From: Gonatopus flavifemur
Lineage: Eukaryota; Arthropoda; Insecta; Hymenoptera; Dryinidae
Length of the DNA stretch: 64,000 bases
NCBI GenBank assembly: GCA_018340375.1
Contig: JAFFJZ010000013.1
Span: forward strand, 1,612,001 to 1,676,000
Reading direction: 5' to 3'
How positions within the stretch are numbered: position 1 is the stretch's first letter; each line of letters starts with the position of its first letter. Positions 11,965-22,189 of this stretch are shown here, in pieces. Position numbers and translations under genes: made by a program. Under the pieces are notes generated by a model. The model did no database searches. It saw only the letters and a program-made list of their open reading frames with translations, and had not been told where the DNA came from.

Positions 11965-12126
11965 GGTATCGAGACCTTCACAACACTGATCAAAGATCTT
12001 CTTCAAGTTTGAATCGTACGTCGAAAAGAATTTGTGAATGAATGAAGGATATTAAACATTTCGTTTCACTTATGTTTGTAAACCACGCTCTAGTATGAAC
12101 TTTCTTGTTCATGATAAACACGAGTA

Positions 12127-12275
12127 TTGTTGTGTACTTGTGTTTGGCAACAATTCACAATAACGGTACTACGAACAGACATAATCGTCAATATTGGTCG
12201 ATGGAAAATCCCAGCTAGGTCTCCGGAACTCACCACTGTGGATTCTTACTTATGGGGTTTCATCAAATTCTCTGG
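12127..12275 (+). pseudogene. Internally deleted DD41D transposase remnant
   Basis: Reads R-H-N-R-Q-Y-W-S-M-E-N-P, then jumps directly to A-R-S-P-E-L-T-T-V-D-S-Y-L-W-G-F. The roughly 100 residues that separate these motifs in sister copies are missing. Orientation is opposite to the transposase just to its left. Confidence 0.65.
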
Positions 12276-12276
12276 G

Positions 12277-12716
12277 CCACAAAGATGTGCAAGATCCGAT
12301 CGCTCAACCTCCTCGTGGTGCACATTGGGTAACTCTAATGGCGGCGGTAATCCTCAGGAGCTGAAGAAAAACACTGGAGAGTTAAATGTCGTTTTACACA
12401 GAAAGCAATACGAGTGTTCCATGAAACTCATTCTTTATCGATCGGAGCACCATCTGTGCAGAATTCGGAAAAATAATCCAGACAAAAGTTTCTTGTTTTT
12501 CAACGTAAAATCTGAATCTGCTGTCAAAAATGGGGAATTTCATTCAAGAAACGAAAGTTGACCTCTGAATGCCCTTGAAGTTGAGATCCGAGGCCAAAGT
12601 CAAGGTCACCATCAGATGTCCCCTTTGGAATTTCACAACTTTTGTTCGAAACATTTTCCTCCAAAACTCCTCGTTTTTGAGTTATTCTGATATAAAAATC
12701 AAAATGGGACACCCTG
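12277..12716 (+). repeat. DD41D element 1 right inverted-repeat arm
   Basis: Complementary to 10582-10857 and similar in its outer part to the arms of element 3. Ends at 12716 in CACCCTG, next to TATA. Contains GTCAAGGTCA near 12599. Confidence 0.72.
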
Positions 12717-12839
12717 TATACGTACAGGTTTGCCCATTTCAATTTACGTACCCGAATTCATCCGTTTCTGAGCGTGGTACGGAAGAATGATTCCAACAAA
12801 AATTGTTCAGGACAATGGGGCTCATCTAACTGTGCAACC

Positions 12840-13337
12840 AGCTTTGACCTTGAGATTCATTTTCAAGGTCAGTTGGAGGTCGGAGTGTTTTTTTTCATTA
12901 GGAACACGTAGTTTTGACACCGAATTCGAAAGAAACGGGAAATTTTAATTCCGACATGATATTTTCAAATTTGTTCCCGTGACCTTAAGAAGGTCATTTC
13001 AAGGTGAAGCAACGAAAAAACTGTGTGGTAGCTATTTGGTTGATTTCTCTGACGGAATCACCATGGTGAGGTACCTTTATGAGGACTATCAAACTCCAAT
13101 GTGACAATGACCTTGAGAATGTTGACCTTGAACTCATTCCTCAAGGCCATTAGAAGGTCAGAATAGGATGCTTAGTGGAAAGCTTGGTGTTTGACACTCG
13201 AATGAAAAATGAAGTGAAAAATCCAACGTCAGCCTTGTTATTCTCATTGGCATTGATATGTACTGTTATGACCTTGGGAAGGTCAATTCAATATCCAATG
13301 TTGAAAATGTTATCCGTTTATTTTACTTTTTGGACGG
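12840..13337. repeat. AGGTCA-rich repeat, left copy
   Basis: Contains several AAGGTCA or TGACCTT units, including TGACCTTGGGAAGGTCA-type everted pairs near 13268. The right part (about 13195-13337) is an inverted match of 17157-17312, sharing CCAACGTCAGCCTTGTTAT and the everted pair. Confidence 0.6.
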
Positions 13338-13994
13338 ATTCAGTTTTGTAACAGTAACTTGGAGAGGTCGGTCCAACGCAAATGGGACAACATTTGAGAA
13401 AAGAAACTTAGTTTTTGGTAAGGCTTTCGTCAATACATCTGCAAATTGACTATGCGTATTTACATAATCTACATCAATCTCGTTCCTTTCGTATGAATCC
13501 CGTATAGAATGATATTTCATATCAATGTGTTTACTCCTTTGATGGAATTCTGGGTTCTTTATGAGCCTCATCGCACTTGCATTATCCGTAAACAAAGTAT
13601 AATTTTGATTCATTATACCAAACTCTTCAAATAAACGTTTTAACCATACAATTTCCTCTGCTGCTAAAGCTGCACTAACATACTCAGCTTCTGTGGTCGA
13701 CTGAGCCACTTACTGTTGACGTTTGCTTTGCCATGTCACTGCAGCATTTGAGTGTTTACACAAAATTCCGGTTGTTGACTTTCTCGATTCTTTATCCCCC
13801 GCGAAATCTGCATCCCTATAAATTTGCATATTCCCTGTATTTTGATAAAGTAGACCCATATCTTGTGTACCCTTCAAATACCGCAAAATTCTTTTAACAA
13901 GACCCCAGTGTCCCTTACTTGGATTGTCTAAAACTCGTGATGCTACATTGACAGAAAAAGCAATGTCTGGTCTCGTAATTGTTTGAAGATACAT
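13323..13994 (-). pseudogene. Ty1/copia RNase H fragment
   Basis: Begins with R-P-D-I-A-F-S-V-N, then D-A-D-F-A-G-D-x-x-x-R-K-S-T-T-G, an in-frame TAA at 13710-13712, then T-T-E-A-E-Y and S-K-H-I-D-M-K-Y-H, the hallmark RNase H motifs of copia pol. Everything upstream of the RNase H domain is missing at 13995, and the last residues run into the AGGTCA-rich repeat. No LTR recognised. It is more diverged from the copia element at 27.8-32.9 kb than two recent copies would be. Confidence 0.85.
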
Positions 13995-14470
13995 ACGTTC
14001 CTTTCACGACATGCATTTTTTTGTCGACAACTTTGTACACTTTGGTTCACAATGAAATATACCTCTATTTCACAACAACCACCCGTACACCACAGTTTCG
14101 AGTCGATACTATCAAAATGGCGATATTCCTACAACCGCATACAACACGGAAAGAAAAAATAATTCTTTTCCATACCACGAAAACTACGAAAAACTTCCAA
14201 ACTTCATGTCCGCATGAACTGTGCCCATAACCTGTTGAGGTTTTAATGAAAATATACACGATGTATATTAGAATAGTCCATTTCATCATGAAGAAAATAA
14301 CGCCTTCCACGTTGTCGCGTCTACACGCTCGTACAGTTATCGAACAAAGTGAAGGAGCACACCCATCATAGACGCAGACGAAAGCATTATACAGTGTTGC
14401 CAACTTTAGCGCTCAATACTAAGAAATAGAGTTTTCCTCTTACAGTACGTTACATCAACAGAGTGCATAA
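13995..14470. other. No gene seen between copia scrap and DD41D copy 2
   Basis: No coding frame or terminal repeat identified. It may contain the 3' flank of DD41D element 2, but no terminal CAGGG motif was found. Confidence 0.4.
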
Positions 14471-15568
14471 TCACAGTGAGTCCCCTCGCCTCTCACTATC
14501 GATACGATTATCATCCCAACCACGAAGCAAATGTTCGTAGTTGCCTCCTTCTGCTTGTAAGCACAAAGTTAAACGCCTTTGGGAATGGCGCACGGTGTTG
14601 AGCAAGGTTTGTCTGGGAATTGCAGCACATGCTCGATGGATGCGTGCTTGCATGTCTGCTCTTGTTGTGGGTCGTTGTTCAAATACGACATTCTTCAAAT
14701 AGCCCGATAAATAAAAATCTGGGGGTGTAAGATCAGGTGAGTTAGGAGGCCAGTCAACTGGACCTCCTCGTCCGTTCCATCTCTTGTTGTAATTTTCATT
14801 CAAAAAATGTCGTACGATTCGTGCAAAATGTGGTAGTGCACCATCCTGCGCAAACCACATCCTTCGTCTTGTTTCCAAATCAACATCTTCCAATAATTCT
14901 GGCAACCGATCTCTTATGAACTCTAAATAGCTCTCTCCATTGACATTTTGCACAAAAGATAAATATCCATTCACAATCCCACACCATACCATAAGGCTCC
15001 AGCGATGCTGGCGGTCTACAACTCTGTGCCAGTGGGGATTCTCATCTGACCAATGATGGCAATTGTGCCTATTCAGTTGTCCGTCACTACAAAATTTAGC
15101 CTCATCACAAAAAAGCACAAAGTTGAGAAAATTCGGATCATTTTCTATCATCTATGAGGCCCATTGGCAAAGTTCAATGCGCAATTGAATGTGATTTTGT
15201 CCCAATTCTTGAACTAGAGTAACATGGTAATCATGATGATCAAGGATATTTAGAATTCTTAAAAACGTTCTTCTTGGGATACCAATTTCCCTTTCAAGTT
15301 GACGACTGCTAATGTGAGGATTAAGACGAACAACTGCAAGAATGGTGACAACGCGAGCATCATCTTCATTATACTCGTGACGCCTGCGTTGGCGAACAAG
15401 ATGTCCTTGACGAGCTCTGGCAGTTAAACTTCGTATTGTCATATCGGTAGGGTGTCTTCTATCCGGAAAGCGTTCAGCGTGGAGCCTTACTGCGACACGA
15501 TAATCATTATTGCACACCCCTCAAAGCATTATCATATCGACGATTTCATCGGGAGGATATAAAGCCAT
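14471..15568 (-). pseudogene. DD41D-type transposase 2, two nonsense codons
   Basis: Start at the ATG at 15568. The frame is continuous to 14471 except for TGA at 15521-15523 and TAG at 15152-15154. The N-terminal half carries two helix-turn-helix-like regions (S-R-Q-L-E-R-E-I-G-I-P). The catalytic Asp residues lie in F-C-D-E-A-K-F, A-Q-D-G-A-L-P-H and S-P-D-L-T-P-P-D, the last two 41 residues apart. About 360 codons, normal length for the group. With only two stops, this is the least damaged of the three copies in the window. No terminal inverted repeats could be delimited by eye. Confidence 0.87.
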
Positions 15569-15841
15569 TTTTGAAGCTTCACTTAACTGGCTTTACTCAG
15601 CTTTTGTTTTCGATACGAAAAAAAAAAATTTTGATATTTATACTTCTTTTTGAAATGGTACTCAAAAATGATGATAATAGTGGTGATACCAGCAAGTAAC
15701 TTTGCACCCGCCTTTATTTCTTATCCCCAGATGAGATACTTTTTTCAACAATCTATTGGAAAATTGATGAAATTCATAAAAGTCTTTTATATGTTTCTTT
15801 AGTGATTTCCCCCGTGTAAAAGATCATTGATGAAAAAATTA

Positions 15842-15870
15842 TTAGGTGTACAAATAAGTTTCCGCGGTTT
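15842..15870 (+). repeat. Mariner 1 left terminal inverted repeat
   Basis: TTAGGTGTACAAATAAGTTT and following bases pair with 17090-17118. Confidence 0.93.
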
Positions 15871-16013
15871 GTCAAAATATGGCCCCACCAGAAGGTTATG
15901 GAGAAATTGTCAGATGTAAAACGTAATATCCCAAGTTTAGTCATAAGGCAACACCATAACCTTAAAGTACTAGTGATTCCGTATCAGCATCACGTAATTT
16001 TTCTCGTGCAAAA

Positions 16014-17042
16014 ATGTAAAGTTTTATTCCGAATAAGCATCATTTGCGGGAACTTTTGATTTACTTCTTTAATGTGAAAAAATCTGCAGCTGAGGCGCAT
16101 CGATTGCTTCTAGAAGCATATGCTTTAAGTGAGAGAAGTTGTCAGGAATGGTTTCAAAAGTTTAAGAACGGTGAGTTTGACGTTAAAGACAAAGAACGCA
16201 GTGGAAGGCCGAAAGTGTACGAAGACATGGAATTAGAAGTACTATTGGAGGAAGATTCGTCCCAAACGCAAAAAGAACTTGCACTTACTCTACAAGTGAC
16301 TCAACAAGCAATTTCACATCGTTTAAAATCGTTAGGAATGATTCAAAAACAAGGAAATTGGGTTCCATATGAACTAAAGCCGAGAGACGTTGAACGCCGA
16401 TTATGCATGAGTGAAATGCTGCTTGCCAGGAATAAAAAAAAGAGTTTTTTGCATCTTATAGTCACTGGTGACGAAAAATGGATTCACTACGATAATCCAA
16501 AGAAGAGAAAGTCATGGGTTAAGCCCGGCGAACCATCAACATCGACAGCTAAGCCGAATATTCATGGAAAAAAACTCATGCTGTGTATTTGGTGGGATCA
16601 GCTTGGTGTCGTGTATTATGAATTGCTGAAACCAAGCGAAACCATTACTGGAGCTCTCTACCGAACACAATTGATGGGATTGAGTTGGGCACTTAGGGAA
16701 AAACGCGCCCATTACTACTCCAGACACGACAAAATTATTCTTTTACACGATAATGCTCGTCCACATGTTGCGGCGCCGGTAAAAACATACTTGGAAACAC
16801 TCAACTGGGAAGTTTTACCCCATCCACCGTATTCACCAGACTTAGCCCCTTCTGATTATCACCTGTTCCGGTCGATGGCACATGGTCTGTCTGAGCAGCG
16901 CTTCACATCATATGAAGACACCAAAAATTGGGTAGATCTGTGGATAGCGTCAAAAGATGAAGAGTTTTTTCGACGGGGTATCCGAATGTTGCCAGAAAGA
17001 TGGGGAAAAGTAGTGGCAAATGATGGAAAATACTTTGAATAA
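16014..17042 (+). pseudogene. Mariner transposase 1, stop at codon 2, otherwise open
   Basis: The family start is the ATG at 16014, but codon 2 is TAA (16017-16019). The next in-frame ATG lies about 190 bases downstream, past the first helix-turn-helix, although a TTG at 16044 is in frame. From there 332 codons are open. The HTH region has K-S-A-A-E-A-H-R-L-L and W-F-Q-K-F-K-N-G. A W-V-P-Y-E-L motif follows. The catalytic Asp residues lie in V-T-G-D-E-K-W, L-L-H-D-N-A-R-P-H and S-P-D-L-A-P-S-D-Y, with 34 residues between the last two (DD34D). The C-terminus is complete. Likely non-autonomous unless initiation occurs at a non-ATG codon. Confidence 0.9.
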
Positions 17043-17089
17043 AACGTAATGTACTTTTCCTTTACAATAAATTTCTAATTTTTTATAAA

Positions 17090-17118
17090 AAACCGCGGAA
17101 ACTTATTTGTACACCTAA
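17090..17118 (-). repeat. Mariner 1 right terminal inverted repeat
   Basis: Complement of 15842-15870. Followed by TA. Confidence 0.93.
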
Positions 17119-17156
17119 TATGTGAACGATTAATTGAAAAACTGATTTTGGATCGA

Positions 17157-17312
17157 AAGTGTTAGCGTCATTCGAGTCTACGGGGGGAATCAAATACAAG
17201 GGAATCCTCCAAAAAGTGAAATGAACAGATAACATTCTCGACATTAGATATTGAATTGACCTTCCCAAGGTCATAACGGTACATATCAATAACAATAAAG
17301 ATAACAAGGCTG
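17157..17312. repeat. AGGTCA-rich repeat, right inverted copy
   Basis: Inverted match of about 13195-13337, ending exactly where the long inverted repeat of the next element begins (TCCAACGTCAGCC boundary). Suggests the two copies are the terminal or subterminal parts of one interrupted repeat. Confidence 0.6.
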
Positions 17313-18920
17313 ACGTTGGAAACTCGGAATGTGGAAGTTCTGGGACTTCCTGGTTGAGGATTCGGAGTCAGTTTTTCATAATTCGAAATGACAGATCCGA
17401 TATGGAGGTTGAAAAATCGAAGACATGCTCAATCTTGGCAAAAATCAATATGCAAGGCTTTTTGAACCTTGTAAAGGTGAATCTGGAAAAATTGCTTGTA
17501 TACAGTCTTCTGAGCGACTCGTCATGATTTTGTATAGTTGGTTGCCGTCGGCATTAGCATCACCCACTGTGCACCGCAAGGAGGTTGCGCGATCGGACTT
17601 GGCACATCATATGGTGATACTCAGAATGACCGATTTTCATTGGTACTTCAAAACTTTTGGCAGAGCTACGAACATTATTGGAAAATTCATTGATCACACC
17701 TATCCAATGCGCTACATGGACAGGAACTGATCGCTCAACTCTACTCACGCAAGAATTCGCAGTTGACGAGTTCGTTATCGAATTGTGCGATAAGTTGAAA
17801 ATTCTTAAACCTCATTCGTCCATCGCCAAACAACAAGTCTTTTCCATCAAAGAGAGGAAAAATAATCTTCTTGATGATGAAGTGATCATCATGTTTGATT
17901 TTTCGGAAAATTATTCGTATGTGTGTCAAGATGCTTAACTAGCATTTCATTCCAACAATGATCAGTGTACAGTATTTCCTGTAATTTGCTACTATAAGGA
18001 AACGGAACAATTGAAGCACAAGAGTTATGTTTTCCCATCAGAACGTTTGAAACACGATACCGCTGCCGTCTATGCTATACAAAGATTGTTACTACCTGAG
18101 ATCAAGGAGGATATGAAACATCTTAAAAAGATAATGTACATGACCGACGGAGCAAAGCAGCATTTCAAGAATAGGTATCAGATGGCCAATTCAATTCGTC
18201 ATAAAGAAGATTTCAATGTTGAAGCGGAACGGCATTACAGTGCCACCGCTCACAGTGAGAGTGCATACGATGGCATCCGTGCCACATTCAAAAGGGATGC
18301 ATATACAGCAAGTCTCATTGCTAAGCCACAGGATGCAATTCTGACGTTTCCAGTGCTTCGCGATTGGGCGAAACACCATTTTCAAACCACAAGGATTTTT
18401 CACTTTGATAAAACTTTTCACCATAGAATGCGAAGGAAACTGAATGAACGATCTGAAGCCACTGAACCAGTGCCAGGAATTCTGGAAAATCATGGGTTCA
18501 TAGTTGGGTCTGATAATAAGGTACTCCAATGCGAAAGGTGGAACGATATGCTGGTCACACCAGAAAAAATAATTCCCATACACTGTACCAATGAAAATCG
18601 GTCCTTTCGAGTACCACTATATGATGTGCCAAGTCCGATCGCGCAATCTCCTCGCGGTGCACAGTGGGTGATGCTAATGCCGACGGCAACCAACTATACA
18701 AAATCATGACGAGTCGCTCAGAAGACTGTATACAAGCAATTTTTCCAGATTCATCTTTACAGGGTTCAAAAAGCCTTGCATATTGATTTTTGCCAAGATT
18801 GAGGATGTCTTAGATTTTTCAACCTCCATATTGGATCTGTCATTCCGATTTATGGAAAACTGACTTCAAATCCTCAACCAGAAAGTCACAGAACTTCCAC
18901 ATTCCGAGTTTTGTCAAGAT
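17313..18920 (+). mobile_element. Long-inverted-repeat element carrying a gene fragment
   Basis: Arms at 17313-17643 and about 18594-18920 are inverted copies of each other (about 330 bp, clearly homologous, with substitutions). They enclose only the C-terminal part of the repeat-associated protein family. The inner part of each arm (GTGCACCGC-AGGAGGTTG-GCGATCGGA) resembles the arms of DD41D element 1. No target duplication could be fixed because the right arm continues into a 121-bp tandem array. Could be an internally deleted copy of the family's own transposon, or a fragment captured between DD41D-like ends. Confidence 0.6.
17645..18600 (+). pseudogene. Repeat-associated protein family, C-terminal part
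   Basis: An open frame from about 17657 with one in-frame TAA (17936-17938) runs to about 18600, then continues into the inverted repeat. Motifs in order: W-T-G-T-D-R-S-T-L; I-A-K-Q-Q; I-M-F-D-F-S-E-N-Y; H-K-S-Y-V; L-K-H-D-T-A-A-V-Y; M-T-D-G-A-K-Q-H-F-K-N-R; H-Y-S-A-T-A-H-S-E-S-A-Y-D-G; A-S-L. These match, in the same order, a multicopy insect protein family I know only as uncharacterised. The spaced acidic residues (D-F-S-E-N, T-D-G, A-H-S-E) would fit an RNase H-fold nuclease, but that is inference. The N-terminal half of the family lies at 9.7-10.6 kb. Confidence 0.65.
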
Positions 18921-19340
18921 TGATCGCATTCTTCATTTCTAGACCCACATATTGGATCCACCATTTTGAATTATGAAAAACTAACTCCAAATCCTCAACC
19001 AGGAAGTCCCAGAACTTCCACATTCCGAGTTTTGTCAAGATTGATGACATTTTTGATTTTCAGATCCCCCATATTGGATCCGCCATTTTGAGTTTTGAAA
19101 AATCGACTCTCCATTTGTCACCAGAGAGTTCAAAAACTTCCACATTTCGAGTTCTGTCACGATTGATCGCATTTTTTATTCCTAGACTTCCATATTGGAT
19201 CCGCCATTTTGAATTTTGAAAAATTGACTTCACATTCGTCATCAGGAGGTTCAAAAACTTCCACGTTCCGGGTTTTGTCAAGATTGGTCACATTTTCGAT
19301 GTTCCACCCTACATATTGTTTCCGCCATTTTGAATTTCAG
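18840..19340 (+). repeat. 121-bp tandem repeat, about four units
   Basis: The marker TTCCAC starts at about 18895, 19016, 19138 and 19259, spacing 121-122 bp. Each unit carries a CATATTGGATCCGCCATTTTG-like block (shortened here) and a GTTTTGTCAAGATTGAT block. The first unit overlaps the outer end of the inverted arm, so the array grew from the element's terminus. Confidence 0.82.
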
Positions 19341-19787
19341 AAAATCTGAATCCAGGTTCATGATGAGTCTGTGCAACCCTTCAGTATCGTTTCTGCTTGG
19401 TAAAATTTTTGAAACAGCACATTTTACACATTATTTTCCACATGTCTGTAATTATTTTATGGCGTCTTCCCGTTCTAGCCATCATTTTGAGATAACGCAC
19501 ATGAATGTCAAAAAGTACCATACGGCATGAAGAAGGAGACACTCCAACGGAAATTCCAAGCCCATCGAACATTTTTCATTTCAAAAATTGAAATGTGCAG
19601 AGGGTTGGCTGAATCGACAGAGAATCCCCCATATATATATATATATATATTCAAATCAAGTGATTGATTGATTCAAGGGGATACCAGCAATCCCTGACGT
19701 GCAACCCGAACCAACTATTCTCTGACAAATTATTCAAGGAGAAAGCAATAATTCTCCAGAATAGTTTCGGACGTGTCCTTTTATGCA
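19341..19787. other. No gene seen
   Basis: AT-rich; an (AT)n run lies at about 19631-19650. No coding frame supported. Confidence 0.4.
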
Positions 19788-19912
19788 CGGAGAAAATCCC
19801 ACGATACTGGGTACTGTAGCCGACACGAATGGTTCGTGTTACTACAGTAACCATCAGTGTTGGCTACAGTCGTGCCGGTTACATCACTCAGTATTGTAGG
19901 ATTTTCTCCGTG
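19788..19912. mobile_element. CACGGAG-type MITE
   Basis: Palindromic 125-bp sequence. Left end CACGGAGAAAATCC and right end GGATTTTCTCCGTG, with pairing continuing through the body (CTACAGT and ACTGTAG near the centre). No coding capacity. Shares its end motif with 32360-32619, 37221-37429 and 50297-51005. Confidence 0.7.
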
Positions 19913-21310
19913 TAACTCATGGTTCTGGTCAAACCTTCAGAGGTTTGGTGCCCTGGAGGTGAGGAGCCCTGATGTGACAGTTCAGAATGTATTCTTCATG
20001 AATCCATGGTATTCAAGAATAATTCCTCAAGAATCCATCAGGAATTCTTCAGAACTGACATAGCGGAAGTTTATTTGGAACGCGCACAATGAGAGGTAAT
20101 TTTTGTGGCAACGAGAAAAAAATAGTGAGAATAGAACATCATATTGTTTCAAAAGGATTGATATAATACATGACTTTATAATCTATGGAATACATCAAGT
20201 CTCAGTGATAGAATTTCAATGATGGTTCTGAAATTGAGGACGAAGTGCAAGAAATGTATGTCCTCTGGCCTGTCCGTTCCTCGTTCGTCGTACGGAATCA
20301 CTGACAAACAAGATTCCGATCATATTGTTACAATACTCCGTGTATCCAGAGTGTCCCAGGAGTATGGACATCCTAAAATGACTCACCAGGAAGGCATTTT
20401 GAGAGAAAGTCATCGCGGTCTGATCAATATTCACCTGCGGAAATTGGAGGAGTGCAAGATATCAGGATAAAAAGATCAACGGAGGCAAATTTTTTGATTA
20501 CCTAGGATGTGGAAGGGAGACTGTGAGGTGTCCAGCCGGTTGAGCCAAGATTATGGAGTGATCGGCCAGTGGAGAGAAGGCTGTGGTGTTCGGCCAGTGG
20601 AGGCAAGAATGTAGAATGTCCGGTCGAATCGAAGTGAACCGTTTGTTTCGATTACGTATGGAAATTCATTCGAATATCCATATTATCTTCACCAGTTGAT
20701 GCGAGCTTAAGCCTCGCCAAAATATCACTATCTCTCGGCGTTACGCGAATTTGAGTAATCCTCCGTCAAAACATTTTCTCCATGCGTAATGTTGGTATCT
20801 CTCAGATACGCGCAACCACTTGAATTCTCGCGTCTTTGAATGATGTGAACGCTGTGATTCCGCAGTGGTGAATATGTGGAAACGGTTTTGATACGAAACC
20901 AGAGATTTTAAACAACAGCATATTGGTATTCCATTGTATAATCCTCCTTTTATTCTCAGTTCGAGTTGAACGATTCGGTATTCAGTGTAGATTCGTGTAC
21001 GTATCAGAAGATTTGGAAGTCTTCCGATATTCAGTTTCCTACATTGGGTTTGACGGAGCACTGATTTCTTATTGTACCGCTTATAATTCGTGTATTGATT
21101 TTTCATCCCAGCATGAATCGTGTGACAGAACGGAAACGAATAACTGTCCCCATGATGAGAAGATGGGGTAATGGAGACAGATTATAACAGCAAGTTGCGA
21201 ATTCCTTGAACGCGGAATACTGATCCCCCAGGCAACCAGTTGATTTTACAAAGAACAGTGGGGGAAGCTATTTCGCGTTTTGAACAAACTGGTGGTGCCA
21301 AAGATGGCCA
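19913..21310. other. No gene seen; short imperfect repeats near 20540-20620
   Basis: Includes two or three imperfect copies of a GATCGGCCAGTGGAG-type unit. No coding frame with domains. Confidence 0.4.
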
Positions 21311-21808
21311 TCAAGTATTAATTCCCCGTTGTTTAGTTATCAGAACATTCAATTTTCTTCCCAATCTTTCACGGTGAGGAGGAAACGACGCATGGGCATC
21401 TCTGTGTAACCGTGAAAGTAGGATAGGGAATTCATGGTCAACCATGAGAGTATATAAGTTGAATTGTAAGTCTACTATTTCATTATTGATACGAAATTTT
21501 TCAGCGAATTTATCTCTCATTGAAATAAGTATGAATTTTGATTGTTCGCGTTGATTTTGGTTTGAGATGACTTTTTCAAAGTGATGTGTATAAACAATGT
21601 TTTCATGATTAACGAAAAGATTTAAGATGAAGTTTGGAATGATTTTTTCTTTTTCGCAATTTTGTAAGAACCATAAGTGATTTATTAATTTATTATGTTT
21701 CCTTGAAAGTCTGATGTAAGTGGGAACCATCCTGTAGCAACGATGTCCATAGGTGTCCCTTACGTACCGGAGTGTTGAAAAATTAGTCTCGTCGTACGGA
21801 CCCATCAC
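21311..21808 (-). pseudogene. Penelope-like retroelement, N-terminal ORF fragment
   Basis: 165 codons open directly out of a terminal-repeat unit (the M-G-P-Y-D-E-T start is encoded inside the repeat). The stretch I-R-L-S-R-K-H-N-K-L-I-N-H-L-W-F-L-Q-N-C-E-K, followed by I-I-P-N-F, resembles the conserved region upstream of RT in Penelope-like elements (from memory). The RT and GIY-YIG domains that should follow are absent: after 21310 no coding sequence continues. The arrangement of a 207-bp unit read straight into the ORF fits Penelope pseudo-LTRs. Confidence 0.55.
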
Positions 21809-22189
21809 GCTTGGAGAGGGTAAAAAATTATAACTGTCTGGGTAGTACTCAGATCAGGAATCAGAATATGAAGTGCGTAGTCCAATTTGCCGAGTAATAA
21901 GTCGAGCCTTTTTATTCAAATTTTCCAGCCGACGTTTCGGGTTGCTTCAACCCATTATCAAGGTACAAATAATTCTGCAATACAATGTAAAGGATACTTA
22001 TAGACTAGCGAATTTTGAGTCACAATTTTCCTTGAAAAATACAATTTTCTCTTCTTATAAACTGATCTATCGTGAGCAAGTTGTAAGGGAATTTTCAGTT
22101 TCATTGTTTTTTATCAAAAATTCTTCAAATTTCAAAAGATTCAGAGTAATGCAGCAAAAATATATCGATGGCTATGTATCCAGTGTTCT

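Larger units (their letters stand above)
10582..12716 (-). mobile_element. DD41D element 1 (chimeric or rearranged copy)
   Basis: An inverted repeat pair (10582-10857 and about 12277-12716) encloses a minus-strand DD41D transposase pseudogene and, at 12127-12275, a plus-strand scrap of a related transposase. The right arm ends CACCCTG followed by TATA, like element 3 (28126-30157). The left arm lacks the outer 150 or so bases. The structure looks like two elements in opposite orientation fused, or one inserted in another. Confidence 0.68.
15842..17118 (+). mobile_element. Complete mariner element 1
   Basis: 1277 bp with 29-bp near-perfect inverted ends (TTAGGTGTACAAATAAGTTT at left, its complement at right), flanked by the TA target duplication at 15840-15841 and 17119-17120. 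Encodes one transposase on the plus strand. Both ends are intact and could still be recognised by an active transposase. Confidence 0.95.

Noticed and set aside
20219..21171. Short overlapping open frames on both strands
   Set aside because: No domain, no consistent start, composition like surrounding non-coding sequence.
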